Source: Paludibacteraceae bacterium (GTDB taxonomy: Bacteria > Bacteroidota > Bacteroidia > Bacteroidales > Paludibacteraceae). Taken from it: 64,000 nt of DNA. Position 1 is the stretch's first letter. Every line of letters begins with the position of its first letter. The stretch is taken from positions 1-64,000 of the forward strand of contig JAKSOA010000004.1 in assembly GCA_024405875.1 (NCBI GenBank). Reading direction: 5' to 3'. The translations under genes were made by a program, and so were the position numbers. This document shows positions 20,001 to 27,461 of the stretch, piece after piece. The notes under the pieces were generated by a model, which saw only the letters and a list, made by a program, of their open reading frames with translations, did not search any database and had not been told where the DNA came from.

Positions 20001-20169
20001 CTCCTGGATATACACCGACAACAACACCTTGTCTTATTGTGAATTGTGGAAACTCATCTTTGTTCATCTGATGCAATCCATAGAATCCGCACACAACAAG
20101 CACAGCCACAATAGCAAAAATTATGCTATGTTGGCGCATTGCCTTGGATATTATGTTCCCACCACTCAT
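17083..20169 (-). CDS. RND family efflux pump, inner-membrane subunit
   Basis: The 1028-aa product has the duplicated six-helix RND architecture with large periplasmic loops. Motifs include 'VYPGATSEQVERQLTTPLE' in the porter domain and GMIVDNSIVIID in TM4, where the Asp serves proton translocation. The subfamily is closer to the multidrug (HAE1/MdtB-like) type than to metal pumps, as far as sequence shows. It forms an operon with the adaptor gene (62 bp upstream) and the TolC-like gene downstream. Confidence 0.94.
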   Translation of the reverse strand: MSGGNIISKAMRQHSIIFAIVAVLVVCGFYGLHQMNKDEFPQFTIRQGVVVGVYPGATSEQVERQLTTPLERYLFSFQEIDKTKTYSYSEDGIVYLFVELSKDVHDKDEVWSKIRHGLKDFKIQLPAGVLALAVIDDFGNTSSLLITLESDDKSPRELEEYAHILSDRLCTIKSLGRTHIIGVRREQIGVYIQPEKLAQYGIDSNTLLARLFTQGFTTTSGISTVSNISSPIHLQKGFVSEEELEEQIVYSDPQGHIVRLQDIATIERCYPKLSNYVVKDGNNTLLISLEVRPGNNIVAFGKEVDEVLNRFKETLPPSISVNRITDQPKVVDESVTSFLKDLLTSIGIVILVMLMLFPLKSALVAGSGIPICTAISLLLMYLFKIDLNTVTLAALIFVLGMIVDNSIVIIDGYIDRLRHGYSRWDSAVVSANELFPPLLLATIAIIGMFFPVTQTLTGPMADFIKLFPWTVLFSLGISLLYAILVVPYLEYYFIRNDSQTKEKLSIIERGQNIFFNLLQNGYDKLLKLCFKHPVITISIGLGAVVAGVLLFLSLNVQMMPKAERSCFAVEVRLPYGSSIDETAMVCDSIETLIKTDYRITAVTKFIGNGSPRFHACYAPSLPRANYAQFIVNTKSNEATESFLREYTDRMYDYFPNASVRFKQMDYQMAANPIEVHFMGEDLDEIQQCSDRLEAYMRDSLYHDLIWIHTSVDESLPCVKVTLKPDEAARVGVTPAILSLQLASFEQGQPLTTLWEDDYSIPVVLHVVKDEDKHNLTALENMLIPTATGTWVPLRQVANVEPDYQRASIQHRQGMRAITVSADLKFGKSQPVPMKKIQKFVRNNIEPDMPSSVNYKWGGLTGINLELIPEIVWGVILAIVVIFAFLLYDFGNIGLATLSLSATLLCLFGAFLGLKMFGLDFGITSVLGVVSLIGIIVRNGIIMFEYAEELRQKEKKSAEEAAFLAGTRRMRPIFLTSATTALGVVPMIISRSTLWMPMGVIICFGTVFSLVLIVTVLPVAYWRIYKSGQ

Positions 20170-20231
20170 ATTAAACTTCGTCTAATAGTGAAAAGTTAAT
20201 AAAGAAAAAAGAAAAGTTAACTTTTAACTTG

Positions 20232-21269
20232 TTACGGCTTCGCCTTAACACGCCCTCCCTCATAAACTTTCTGTCTGCCCTCCACTATTACGGAATCACC
20301 AGGCTCAAGACCCTGTGTAATTATGACCCCGTTATTTGCAAACCCTTTGGTCTCAACCTTTTTTCTAACTGATTTACCATCAACTATGCACCATACATAT
20401 CTCCCGTCAGGCATAAGTTGCACTGCCTGATATGGTATAATTATGTTTGTTTCATCCTTTGCTGTCTCTATGCTTGCCTTACATACCATACCTGCCATAA
20501 GATTACCATCTGTATTGGGGACGGCTATTTTCACTTGGTATGTGTGAGATATTTGGTTTGCGTCAACGTTCTTGTTTACAATTTTACCCCACAGCTGACG
20601 GTTATTAAGCGCAAGCACCTGAATTTTAGCACATTGCCCTTCATTTATGGCAGATATGTCATTTTCAGGAACATCAACCACAACAAGCATTGAATCTGTA
20701 TTGATGATTTTGATAAATGCGTTTGACGGCAGCACGTGGCTTCCAACCTCCATTGTCCTGCTGGTAATTATGCCGTTAAACGGAGCCGTAAGTGTGCAGT
20801 CATCAAGGTTCTTGCGCGCACCTTGTGCCATTGACTTGGCTTGCTCAAGTTTTGTCTCCATCTCAATCCATTTGACCTCACTGATGGAACCACTGTCATA
20901 TACCATCTTTAGCCTGTCATAACCATCTTGTGCTTGGGCAAGTGTGGCTTCCGCACTTTTCAAGGCATTTACTGATTGAGTGCTGTCAATTTCAGCAAGT
21001 TTATCTCCTTTTTTTACCTTACTGCCTTCACTTACATATACTTTAATAAGCTTTCCTCCTGTCTGGAAACTTAACAATGATGAGTAGCTCTCAGCAAGGT
21101 AACCTGAGTAGGTATATGCAGAGTATTCTGTGCTGCCATTTGACACCACAACGGCTGTAACCGGCACCGAGTCTGGTAAATTCCGCTTTTTCTGACGCAA
21201 ATTACCACACCCTGTAAGCATCGTGGCTACCAAAAGCAACAGAGTAATGTATTTTAATATCTCTTTCAT
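20232..21269 (-). CDS. RND efflux periplasmic adaptor lipoprotein
   Basis: The N-terminus has a lipobox (MLTGCGN, Cys about residue 21), so the protein is a membrane-anchored adaptor. The family features are visible: the barrel-sandwich half-motifs 'GGKLIKVYVSEGSKVKKGDKL' and 'LTAPFNGIITSRTMEVGSHV', a coiled-coil hairpin between them, and the beta-barrel C-terminal part. It links the RND pump to the TolC-like channel encoded downstream. Confidence 0.93.
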   Translation of the reverse strand: MKEILKYITLLLLVATMLTGCGNLRQKKRNLPDSVPVTAVVVSNGSTEYSAYTYSGYLAESYSSLLSFQTGGKLIKVYVSEGSKVKKGDKLAEIDSTQSVNALKSAEATLAQAQDGYDRLKMVYDSGSISEVKWIEMETKLEQAKSMAQGARKNLDDCTLTAPFNGIITSRTMEVGSHVLPSNAFIKIINTDSMLVVVDVPENDISAINEGQCAKIQVLALNNRQLWGKIVNKNVDANQISHTYQVKIAVPNTDGNLMAGMVCKASIETAKDETNIIIPYQAVQLMPDGRYVWCIVDGKSVRKKVETKGFANNGVIITQGLEPGDSVIVEGRQKVYEGGRVKAKP

Positions 21270-21303
21270 CTGAACTTGCTTCTATTATTGGCTATAAAAA
21301 AGA

Positions 21304-21335
21304 ACAAAAGAGAGACCTTGCAGCCTCTCTTTTGT
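21304..21335 (-). terminator. Terminator of the rpsF-rpsR-rplI operon
   Basis: An 11-bp stem (ACAAAAGAGAG at 21304-21314 with its complement at 21325-21335) is followed on the minus strand by a T-rich tract (TTCTTTTTT). It lies 20 bp after the rplI stop. Confidence 0.9.
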
Positions 21336-21354
21336 AATATTACTTGAATGGTTT

Positions 21355-21801
21355 TTATTCTGCGGCTGCAACCTCTACTGTAAATTCAGCAGTAACCTCT
21401 TTGTGAAGTTTGGCAGAAACCTTGAAACTTCCTAGTTCCTTGATTGGGTTCTTGAGGTCAATAACTCGCTTGTCAATGCTTATGCCCTGTTTCTCAAGAG
21501 CCTCGGCAATTTGAATTGAAGTAACCGCACCGAATACCTTACCTTTCTCGCTTGCTTTTGTGGCAACTGAAACTGTAAGACCGTTAAGTTTCTCAGCAAG
21601 AGCCTCGGCATCGGCCTTAATCTTGGCAAGTTTGTGAGCACGTTGTCTCAAGTTCTCAGCAATAACCTTTTGAGCGGCTTCAGTAGCAAGCACAGCCTTC
21701 TGCTGAGGGATAAGATAGTTACGTCCGTAACCGTCCTTAACTGTAACTACATCATCTTTGTAGCCAAGTCCGTGTATATCTTCTTTAAGTATTACTTTCA
21801 T
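21355..21801 (-). CDS. rplI: 50S ribosomal protein L9
   Basis: The N-terminal 'MKVILKEDIHGLGYKDDVVTVKDGYGRNYL' region with its Gly-rich RNA-binding face and the following long helix are diagnostic of L9. Length (148 aa) is normal. It is the last gene of rpsF-rpsR-rplI. Confidence 0.98.
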   Translation of the reverse strand: MKVILKEDIHGLGYKDDVVTVKDGYGRNYLIPQQKAVLATEAAQKVIAENLRQRAHKLAKIKADAEALAEKLNGLTVSVATKASEKGKVFGAVTSIQIAEALEKQGISIDKRVIDLKNPIKELGSFKVSAKLHKEVTAEFTVEVAAAE

Positions 21802-21819
21802 TGTCTTGTCCTCCTTTAA

Positions 21820-22089
21820 TTATTTCAACATATCAGTTACGTATGGGAGCAATGCCAAGTGACGCGCACGCTTGATAGCCTGTGCAACCTGACGCTGATA
21901 CTTGAGTGATGTACCTGTCAGACGGCGAGGCAATATCTTACCCTGCTCATTAAGGAATTTCTTGAGGAACTCAGGGTCCTTATAGTCAATATACTTGATA
22001 CCGCTACGTTTGAAACGACAGTATTTCTTCTTCTTTGTTTCCACTGATTGTGGAGTCAGATAACGAATTTCAGATTGATTCTGTGCCAT
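21820..22089 (-). CDS. rpsR: 30S ribosomal protein S18
   Basis: S18 of 89 aa with the family core '[20 protein letters not shown]' and '[19 protein letters not shown]'-like sequence. The basic N-terminus [11 protein letters not shown] is conserved. It lies between rpsF and rplI with short gaps. Confidence 0.98.
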   Translation of the reverse strand: MAQNQSEIRYLTPQSVETKKKKYCRFKRSGIKYIDYKDPEFLKKFLNEQGKILPRRLTGTSLKYQRQVAQAIKRARHLALLPYVTDMLK

Positions 22090-22103
22090 AATTATTGTCC
22101 TCC

Positions 22104-22517
22104 TTATTCTGCATCATCATTTGGTTCAACTATCTCAGGAGCAGCCTCTTTTGCAGGAGCAGCCTCTTTCTTTGCGTAAATCTCACCTGAGGCGATTTTG
22201 CCACGACGCTTCTCAGCGTAAGCCTGTGCGTATTTATCCATCTTAACTGTTAAGAAACGGATAACGCGCTCATCACGGCGGAATTGTGTTTCAAGTGTGT
22301 CAACAACTTCAGGTTCTGCGTCAAACTGGAACAGTTCATAGAATCCTGTTGATTTTTTCTCAATTGGATAGGCCAACTTCTTAAGCCCCCAGTTCTCTTC
22401 GTTCACAATCTTGGCTCCGGCATTAGTCAGAACAGATTTGAACTTCTCTACCGCTTCCTTCATCTGTGCTTCAGACAAAACGGGAGTCAAAATGAAAACG
22501 GTTTCGTAATTGTTCAT
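22104..22517 (-). CDS. rpsF: 30S ribosomal protein S6
   Basis: The '[16 protein letters not shown]' start and '[18 protein letters not shown]' region identify S6. An Ala/Glu-rich C-terminal extension brings it to 137 aa, as in other Bacteroidota. It is the first gene of the operon and has a perfect consensus promoter 40-70 bp upstream. Confidence 0.98.
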   Translation of the reverse strand: MNNYETVFILTPVLSEAQMKEAVEKFKSVLTNAGAKIVNEENWGLKKLAYPIEKKSTGFYELFQFDAEPEVVDTLETQFRRDERVIRFLTVKMDKYAQAYAEKRRGKIASGEIYAKKEAAPAKEAAPEIVEPNDDAE

Positions 22518-22556
22518 AATGATTTAGTTTTTGTTAATAATTAAAATTTGAGGGGA

Positions 22557-22588
22557 CAAAATTACATAAGCGAGAGCAAAAAACCAAA
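22557..22588 (-). promoter_or_regulatory. Consensus promoter of rpsF-rpsR-rplI
   Basis: TTTG (22588-22585), 20 bp, TAATTTTG (22564-22557), an exact match to the phylum signature on the minus strand. Confidence 0.85.
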
Positions 22589-22746
22589 AAAATCTCGGAT
22601 TTTTTTGCTAAAAAATCAGATTTTCCTATTGGAAAGCCTGATTTACAATAGGGAAAGATGGTTTTTTTTAGAAAAAGCGGAACGCTTTTTGGTTTTGCCG
22701 AGCGATAGTTAATTTCACGAGCACCTGTAAGGTGCGAGTAAAGGTA
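22589..22746. other. Dispersed promoter-flanking element, copy 1
   Basis: This non-coding stretch shares its order of blocks with 26257-26429: a poly-A/CCAAAAAA part next to the promoter, GGAACG...TTTTTGGTTTTG, then TTCACGAG-hairpin-CGAGTAAAG. The hairpins are GCACC/GGTGC (22720-22734) here and GTATC/GATAC there, so two base pairs have changed on both sides of the stem. The element also contains other inverted pairs such as CCTATTGGAAAG...CTTTCCCTATTG-like arms. I see no gene in it. Confidence 0.6.
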
Positions 22747-22759
22747 GTGAAAAACATTG

Positions 22760-22924
22760 TTGGAAAAATGCAGAAAAGTATCATATATTATATTAGAAAA
22801 ATGCAAATTATAACACATAACTTAAAATAATAACCTGATTATTTGCATATTAAAGAAAATAATATTATCTTTGCACAAATATTGGAAAAATGGTATATTT
22901 TAAATAAAACTCGTTGGAAAAATG
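22760..22924 (+). repeat. Iterated TTGGAAAAATG motif upstream of an ATPase gene
   Basis: Copies lie at 22760-22770, 22793-22803 (TTAGAAAAATG), 22882-22892 and 22914-22924. The spacings are 33, 89 and 32 bp, so the copies form two pairs about three helical turns apart. The last copy includes the start codon of the ATPase gene, and the third lies just after the promoter. They may be operator or translational control sites. Confidence 0.8.
22842..22873 (+). promoter_or_regulatory. Consensus promoter of the second DUF4143-type ATPase gene
   Basis: TTTG (22842-22845), 20 bp, TATCTTTG (22866-22873). It lies between the repeat pairs, and transcription would start near the third TTGGAAAAATG copy. 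Confidence 0.85.
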
Positions 22925-24292
22925 ATAATCAGGAAAATAGACACATATATAGAAAACTTTTACAGCACTACAAACAAAGCACTGCTTTTAACAGGAGCAA
23001 GGCAAGTTGGGAAAAGTTACGCCATTACAAAATTTGCAAAAAACCACTACAACACATTTGTTGAGTGCAATTTTGTAAAAGAGCCTGATTTGGTAAAAGT
23101 ATTTAACAATGTTAAAGATGAAACTGATATAATAAACCGCCTACAACTATTCAAGCATAAGACATTTACACCTAACCAAACATTCATCTTTTTTGATGAA
23201 ATCCAAAAATGCCCCGATGTTCTTACCTGGATTAAATTCTTAGTGCAGGACGGACGTTTCAGATATGCTTTAAGTGGCAGCCTGCTTGGACTTGAATTAA
23301 ACAATGTCAGAAGTTTACCCGTTGGATATATAGGAGAAACCACACTGTACCCTCTTGACTTTGAGGAATTTCTGTGTGCCTTAGGCATAAACACACAGGT
23401 GATTGACAACCTAAGAATCTGCTGGAAGGAAAAGAAACCTGTTGATGAATTCATACACAATCAGGTACTTAAACTATTTCACCTATACCTGATAATAGGA
23501 GGTATGCCTGCCGTAGTGCAAAAATATGTTGATACAAATGACTTGATACAAGTAGAAAACGAGCAAAAGGACATTCTAAAACTATATAAACACGATATAA
23601 GCCAATATAACAAGAGCAAGCAACTTAAAGTAAATGAGATTTTTGACCTGATTCCATCTGAACTTAACGCACAAAACAAAAGGTTTATATTCAAAAACCT
23701 TAAAGAGAGTGCAAGGTTTGACGCTGCGGAATCAAAATTCCTATGGCTTAAAAATGCTGATATGGCTCTGCCCGTATATAATGTAGATGCCCCGATGTCA
23801 CCATTAAAACTAAATGAAAAACGGAATCTGTTCAAGTTATTCCAAAATGATGTAGGGCTGTTATCTTCACAGTACGCAAGCGGTATTCAGCTTAGAATTC
23901 TGCAAGGAGAGACCAACATAAATTTTGGAGCCATTTATGAGAATGCAGTAGCACAGGAGTTACACGCCCACGGCTTCAATCTATACTATTTTACAAGCAA
24001 GAAGCAGGGTGAGTTGGATTTCTTATTGGAATCTGACGCAAAGATAACCCCGATAGAGGTAAAATCAGGTAAGTTCTATGAGAGGCACAATGCCCTTAGC
24101 AATATTCTCTCAACCCAAGAGTACAACATAAACAATGCCATAGTACTGTGCAACAACAACCTACAGACAAAAAACACTATTGTCTATGCACCAATATATA
24201 TGATAATGTTTATACAAAAGAACAACACAAGCAAAGAACTTATCTACAAAGCAGACCTTACAGGGCTAACAAACACAACTCCACACTTATAA
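22922..24292 (+). CDS. AAA-type ATPase with DUF4143 C-terminal domain
   Basis: Walker A is TGARQVGKSY (about residues 24-33), Walker B FIFFDEIQKCP (about 88-98), with a sensor-like ALSGSLLG. The C-terminal DUF4143 part ends in a nuclease-fold-like 'KKQGELDFLLESD...ITPIEVKSGK'. Length (456 aa) is usual. The cellular role of the family is not established. It belongs to a different branch from the ATPase inserted in the suf operon. It has its own promoter, an iterated upstream motif and its own terminator, so it behaves as a free-standing unit. Confidence 0.9.
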   Translation: MIIRKIDTYIENFYSTTNKALLLTGARQVGKSYAITKFAKNHYNTFVECNFVKEPDLVKVFNNVKDETDIINRLQLFKHKTFTPNQTFIFFDEIQKCPDVLTWIKFLVQDGRFRYALSGSLLGLELNNVRSLPVGYIGETTLYPLDFEEFLCALGINTQVIDNLRICWKEKKPVDEFIHNQVLKLFHLYLIIGGMPAVVQKYVDTNDLIQVENEQKDILKLYKHDISQYNKSKQLKVNEIFDLIPSELNAQNKRFIFKNLKESARFDAAESKFLWLKNADMALPVYNVDAPMSPLKLNEKRNLFKLFQNDVGLLSSQYASGIQLRILQGETNINFGAIYENAVAQELHAHGFNLYYFTSKKQGELDFLLESDAKITPIEVKSGKFYERHNALSNILSTQEYNINNAIVLCNNNLQTKNTIVYAPIYMIMFIQKNNTSKELIYKADLTGLTNTTPHL

Positions 24293-24297
24293 CAACA

Positions 24298-24333
24298 AAA
24301 CGGGTCAAGATTTTTGAGAACCTTGACCCGTTT
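24298..24333 (+). terminator. Terminator of the DUF4143-type ATPase gene
   Basis: Perfect 12-bp stem AAACGGGTCAAG (24298-24309) / CTTGACCCGTTT (24322-24333) with a 12-nt loop, five bases after the stop codon. The following tract is T-rich. Confidence 0.85.
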
Positions 24334-24347
24334 GATTTATTTTGCCT

Positions 24348-24423
24348 CGTCATCCTGAGTGAGTGTAACGTAGCGAAGAATCTTGTAATGATTGCGAGAT
24401 TTTTCGCTAACGCTCAAAATGAC
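24348..24423. repeat. Intergenic palindromic repeat, second full copy
   Basis: CGTCATCCTGAGTG...AGCGAAGAATCT on the left and AGATTTTTCGCT...CTCAAAATGAC on the right form an imperfect hairpin of the same family as 3213-3279. It lies between convergent genes. Confidence 0.8.
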
Positions 24424-24436
24424 AAGGGAATAGTTA

Positions 24437-25846
24437 TTACTCTGCCAAAATCGCACGAACAGACATCCCGCGATAGCGGAAGTCGGTACTCACGAACCAA
24501 TATAGCGAGCATGAGTACATATTGTAGGCAGCGGCACTAGTATCATTAGTAGAACTCCAATAGAAGGCTCCACTGCCGTCATTCTCAACTACACCATTGT
24601 TGCAGACACCTGCGGCTGGAAAAAAGACAGAGTTGCCAGAGTAATCACCTATACCCGTACATAACATACCATTCTTGCCTGTGCATTTGTAATTGGATAT
24701 CCAAATTACATTGCAGTTGATATAATTAATAACAGCAGTCAATTCATTGTTTGTAGGCATACGCCAACTACCTCCCCACAAATTGGTGGCTGTGTCAAAG
24801 TTACCAGAAAGAGGGACTTCATCTTGGTTGTGGTCATCGTTCCAAGTTATTCCATCTCCATTTTTGTAATTACCACCCCAAGTGTAGTATGCGTTGTACT
24901 CGTGAGTTGCGTCTGAACCAACATTGTACTCAGCCCACTTAGGTCCATCAGCCCATAACTGAACCCACTTAACATTACCGCCAACTGCGGTTGCGTTTGC
25001 TTCACCTCTGCCAAAGTTGGCAATCACCTCTCTTGTCTTACCTATGTTAAACTCCATTGTTGTGGCAGTGCACTCAAGTGTAATTGGATTGTTATCCGCA
25101 TCTACCATATTTACAGTAAAACCACTTGCCAGCGTGCCCACAGGCAGACAGAAATAGAAATATGTGTATGTGTCTGCGTTCAAGGCAACACCATTGCCCA
25201 GATTCATTGTAATAGTATTGTCACCACCTTCCACATATTCAAGACCGGTTGTTGACAATGCTGTAATCTTAAACGTACCCCAAAGTTTGGAATCGCAATT
25301 ATTATCAATAAGCGTCATTGACTTTATGTTTACGTCACCTGTAGCATTCTTGATGCCAAGACGAAGCATACCTGTTGTATTCTCAAATGTCAAATCTGTG
25401 CTTGATGAATATGCAACCACAGGTACTGTATTAGTATCATAACTGTCTGCCACATAGTTTTGGGTACCTGTCAAGTTGAACATTATGGTACCACCGTCAG
25501 TACTGCTTGCAAGTGATGCAGGATATGCGGCTGCATACGCCTCCGCCTCAACACCCTCTCCATTAAATGTGCCGAAGTCTGAACCAGCACCTTCTGAAAG
25601 TGTGAACACACTGCCTTCTCTATCTAACGTTGAGAATATCTTTATTTGGTCGCCTTCTGTCCATATAGAGTTAAGGCCTCCGTCAAGGCCAGTACGCTCT
25701 CCGCCCTGTGGAACAGCGTAGAATGTCATTGCTGTTTTCTCCGCCTGCTTTTCCGGTTCCTGAGTAGCGGCGTTCTCTTTCTTGCAACCTGTAAACATCA
25801 TTGCCGCCAAGGCTAATGCCATTATTGAAAATGTAATCTTTTTCAT
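24437..25846 (-). CDS. Surface lipoprotein: fimbrillin-like N-domain and FISUMP-like C-domain
   Basis: A signal peptide with lipobox MFTGC (Cys about 21) marks it as a lipoprotein. Residues about 40-280 resemble fimbrillin-type domains of Bacteroidales, with 'SIWTEGDQIKIFST' and a later FNIGKTREVIANFG. The C-terminal 180 residues resemble the Fibrobacter major paralogous (FISUMP) domain: WAEYNVG, YYTWGG, GGSWRMPT.NEL, FYWSSTND and a final SVRAILAE. The whole is likely exposed on the outer membrane. It is preceded by a small companion peptide gene and a long structured leader. Confidence 0.85.
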   Translation of the reverse strand: MKKITFSIMALALAAMMFTGCKKENAATQEPEKQAEKTAMTFYAVPQGGERTGLDGGLNSIWTEGDQIKIFSTLDREGSVFTLSEGAGSDFGTFNGEGVEAEAYAAAYPASLASSTDGGTIMFNLTGTQNYVADSYDTNTVPVVAYSSSTDLTFENTTGMLRLGIKNATGDVNIKSMTLIDNNCDSKLWGTFKITALSTTGLEYVEGGDNTITMNLGNGVALNADTYTYFYFCLPVGTLASGFTVNMVDADNNPITLECTATTMEFNIGKTREVIANFGRGEANATAVGGNVKWVQLWADGPKWAEYNVGSDATHEYNAYYTWGGNYKNGDGITWNDDHNQDEVPLSGNFDTATNLWGGSWRMPTNNELTAVINYINCNVIWISNYKCTGKNGMLCTGIGDYSGNSVFFPAAGVCNNGVVENDGSGAFYWSSTNDTSAAAYNMYSCSLYWFVSTDFRYRGMSVRAILAE

Positions 25847-25884
25847 AATTCGTAGTGTTTTTTAATGTTAGTTACTCTTGTTAA

Positions 25885-26010
25885 TTAACTCCAACTGAAA
25901 CTTCTAAGGTTTCCTGTGTATGGCGTTACGCCAGAGGTCTGCATCACGGGCATTTCCGACTCCATTTTTACTTGCTCCATTTTAGGAGCGGAATAGTTGT
26001 TTTTCTTCAT
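25885..26010 (-). CDS. 41-residue 'MKK..Y..P' companion peptide
   Basis: A short frame begins MKKNNYSAPKMEQVKMESEM and ends with NLRSFSWS. Short peptides of this style (Met-Lys-Lys, aromatic, Ala-Pro, then acidic and Ser-rich) are common upstream of fimbrillin-type genes in Bacteroidales. Their function is unknown. It lies 38 bp upstream of the lipoprotein gene in the same orientation and probably shares its transcript. There is no signal peptide. Confidence 0.7.
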   Translation of the reverse strand: MKKNNYSAPKMEQVKMESEMPVMQTSGVTPYTGNLRSFSWS

Positions 26011-26063
26011 AGTTTAAATAATGTTTTAAAAGTTAATAATATGTTTGTTAATCTCATTATATC

Positions 26064-26095
26064 GGTGATGCGGTGATTTGGTGATGCGGTTACTT
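26064..26095. repeat. 8-bp tandem repeat in the fimbrillin gene leader
   Basis: GGTGATGC, GGTGATTT, GGTGATGC and a degenerate GGTTACTT follow in tandem, then TTGACCC twice. The same 8-bp family occurs at 29467-29506. Confidence 0.85.
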
Positions 26096-26109
26096 GACCC
26101 TTGACCCTT

Positions 26110-26180
26110 ACTTACGACCATATCGTAAGTTATTGATAATAAGCAAATTACCCCCCCCCGTTTACACGGGGAGGGTAATT
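26110..26180 (-). promoter_or_regulatory. Two strong hairpins in the leader of the fimbrillin/FISUMP operon
   Basis: Hairpin A has the 8-bp stem ACTTACGA (26110-26117) / TCGTAAGT (26123-26130). Hairpin B spans 26147-26179, with ATTACCC...CCCCGT pairing to ACGGGG.GGGTAAT, and includes a run of nine C. A small GCCG.TTA.CGGC-type hairpin lies nearby (about 26201-26213). All fall between the predicted promoter and the first start codon. No T-run follows hairpin B on the minus strand, so it is not a simple terminator. The C-run could be length-variable. Confidence 0.6.
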
Positions 26181-26248
26181 TTACCTCCTAATATATTTAA
26201 GCCGTAATCGGCTTCTATGTCTTAGCATTGTTTTCTTTCTATCAGGGT

Positions 26249-26280
26249 CAAAGATAGTGCAATCAGAACACAAAACCAAA
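26249..26280 (-). promoter_or_regulatory. Consensus promoter of the companion peptide/fimbrillin operon
   Basis: TTTG (26280-26277), 20 bp, TATCTTTG (26256-26249) on the minus strand. The predicted transcript has a leader of about 230 nt before the small peptide gene. Confidence 0.8.
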
Positions 26281-26429
26281 AAATGTGGAACATTTTTTGA
26301 AAAAAATACATTTTGTGAATTGGGGGCTTGTACACACATTCACAAACTAGTATTTTTCAAAAACGGAACGTTTTTGGTTTTGTTGAGGAGCAGCCTATCT
26401 TCACGAGTATCCGTAAGATACGAGTAAAG
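26281..26429. other. Dispersed promoter-flanking element, copy 2
   Basis: This copy carries the same ordered blocks as 22589-22746, including GGAACGTTTTTGGTTTTG (26365-26382) and a hairpin GTATC/GATAC (26407-26421) followed by CGAGTAAAG. It lies between tcdA and the fimbrillin operon promoter. Confidence 0.55.
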
Positions 26430-26436
26430 TTATGAA

Positions 26437-27159
26437 TTATTTTTTATTCTGCAAAAAATAAGTGATTACTTCCGATGCCAGATAGCACCCGAAAACCGCA
26501 GGAATATAACTTACGGTTCCTGTGGTTGAGCGTTTGCACTTTTCATCATTAACCTCAATGACGGAATCTTTTTTTACGGGTTCAGAACTGAAGACAACTT
26601 TAAGACCTTTGCTTATGCCGTCCTTTTTCAAACGTTCACGAACAGTTCTGGCAAGCGAGCATTGGTATGTCTTTGAAATGTCAGCAATCTGCACCTTTGA
26701 GGGGTCTAATCTGCCTCCTGCACCCATTGAAGAAATTATTTTTACCTTATTTTTTAAGCAGTACTCTATAAGGTGTATTTTAGGGGTAATGGAATCTATG
26801 GCATCAATAACATAATCAAAACCTTCTGACATTATCCGCTCCAAATTTGAGTCATCTAAAAACTCTTTTATTGCAACTATTTCTGCATCGGGGTTAATAT
26901 CTTTGAACCTTTCTGCCAATAAATCAACTTTGTATTTACCTATTGTACTGTGAAGTGCCGGCAACTGACGATTTATGTTACTTGGCTTTACAGTGTCAGA
27001 ATCAACAAGGGTTATATGCCCTACTCCAGCCCTACAAATCATTTCAGCGGCGTATGCACCAACTCCTCCCGTGCCAACCACAAGCACTCTTGCATTAGAA
27101 AGCCTGCTGACACCCTCTTCTCCTATCAGTAACTGTGTACGTTCTGTAAAATTAAACAT
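26437..27159 (-). CDS. tcdA: tRNA threonylcarbamoyladenosine dehydratase TcdA
   Basis: TcdA is an E1-like ATP-dependent enzyme that cyclises t6A37 in tRNA. The adenylation fold is visible: VVGTGGVGAYAAE for ATP binding, 'DSDTVKPSNINRQLPAL' with the catalytic Arg, and DAIDSITPK. It ends with a hydrophobic stretch that may aid membrane association. The gene overlaps the upstream TPR gene by 8 bp. Confidence 0.93.
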   Translation of the reverse strand: MFNFTERTQLLIGEEGVSRLSNARVLVVGTGGVGAYAAEMICRAGVGHITLVDSDTVKPSNINRQLPALHSTIGKYKVDLLAERFKDINPDAEIVAIKEFLDDSNLERIMSEGFDYVIDAIDSITPKIHLIEYCLKNKVKIISSMGAGGRLDPSKVQIADISKTYQCSLARTVRERLKKDGISKGLKVVFSSEPVKKDSVIEVNDEKCKRSTTGTVSYIPAVFGCYLASEVITYFLQNKK

Positions 27160-27430
27160 TATATCGGTCTGTATCGTAGAAGTTTAAGATTTGAATAATC
27201 ATATCGTAGGCATCTTTTGCAGGAGAAGAATGATTTATTTCAATGGCACGTGAATATGAGTTCAACGCACCCTCCCAATTCTCTTTCTTTCTATAGGCAT
27301 TGCCTAACAACAGGTACGCCTCATCATCGTTCCCCGATGTTGACACGTACGCCTCCAACTCCTTTATTGCAGCATCGGCGTTACCGCTTTCAAGCAAAAT
27401 TGTAATATGGTTCTTTAATTCCTTGGTCAT
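27152..27430 (-). CDS. Small tetratricopeptide repeat protein (92 aa)
   Basis: The protein has two TPR-like helix pairs, with 'DDEAYLLLGNAYRKKENWEGALNSYSRAIEI' close to the TPR consensus. It probably mediates protein contacts in the cytoplasm. It overlaps tcdA by 8 bp, and a shared transcript is likely. A TACCTTTA box on the minus strand (about 27450-27443) may be its -7 element. Confidence 0.8.
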   Translation of the reverse strand: MTKELKNHITILLESGNADAAIKELEAYVSTSGNDDEAYLLLGNAYRKKENWEGALNSYSRAIEINHSSPAKDAYDMIIQILNFYDTDRYNV

Positions 27431-27461
27431 AAATAATTCCGTAAAGGTAAAAAAAATCCAC

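Noticed and set aside
22534-22818. A 94-codon open frame on the minus strand between rpsF and the ATPase gene
   Set aside because: It lies over the promoter and the dispersed hairpin element, has low-complexity composition and no homology I recognise.
22760-22924. CRISPR array
   Set aside because: The repeated units are only 11 bp, uneven in spacing and overlap a promoter and a start codon. No CRISPR array or cas gene is seen in the window.
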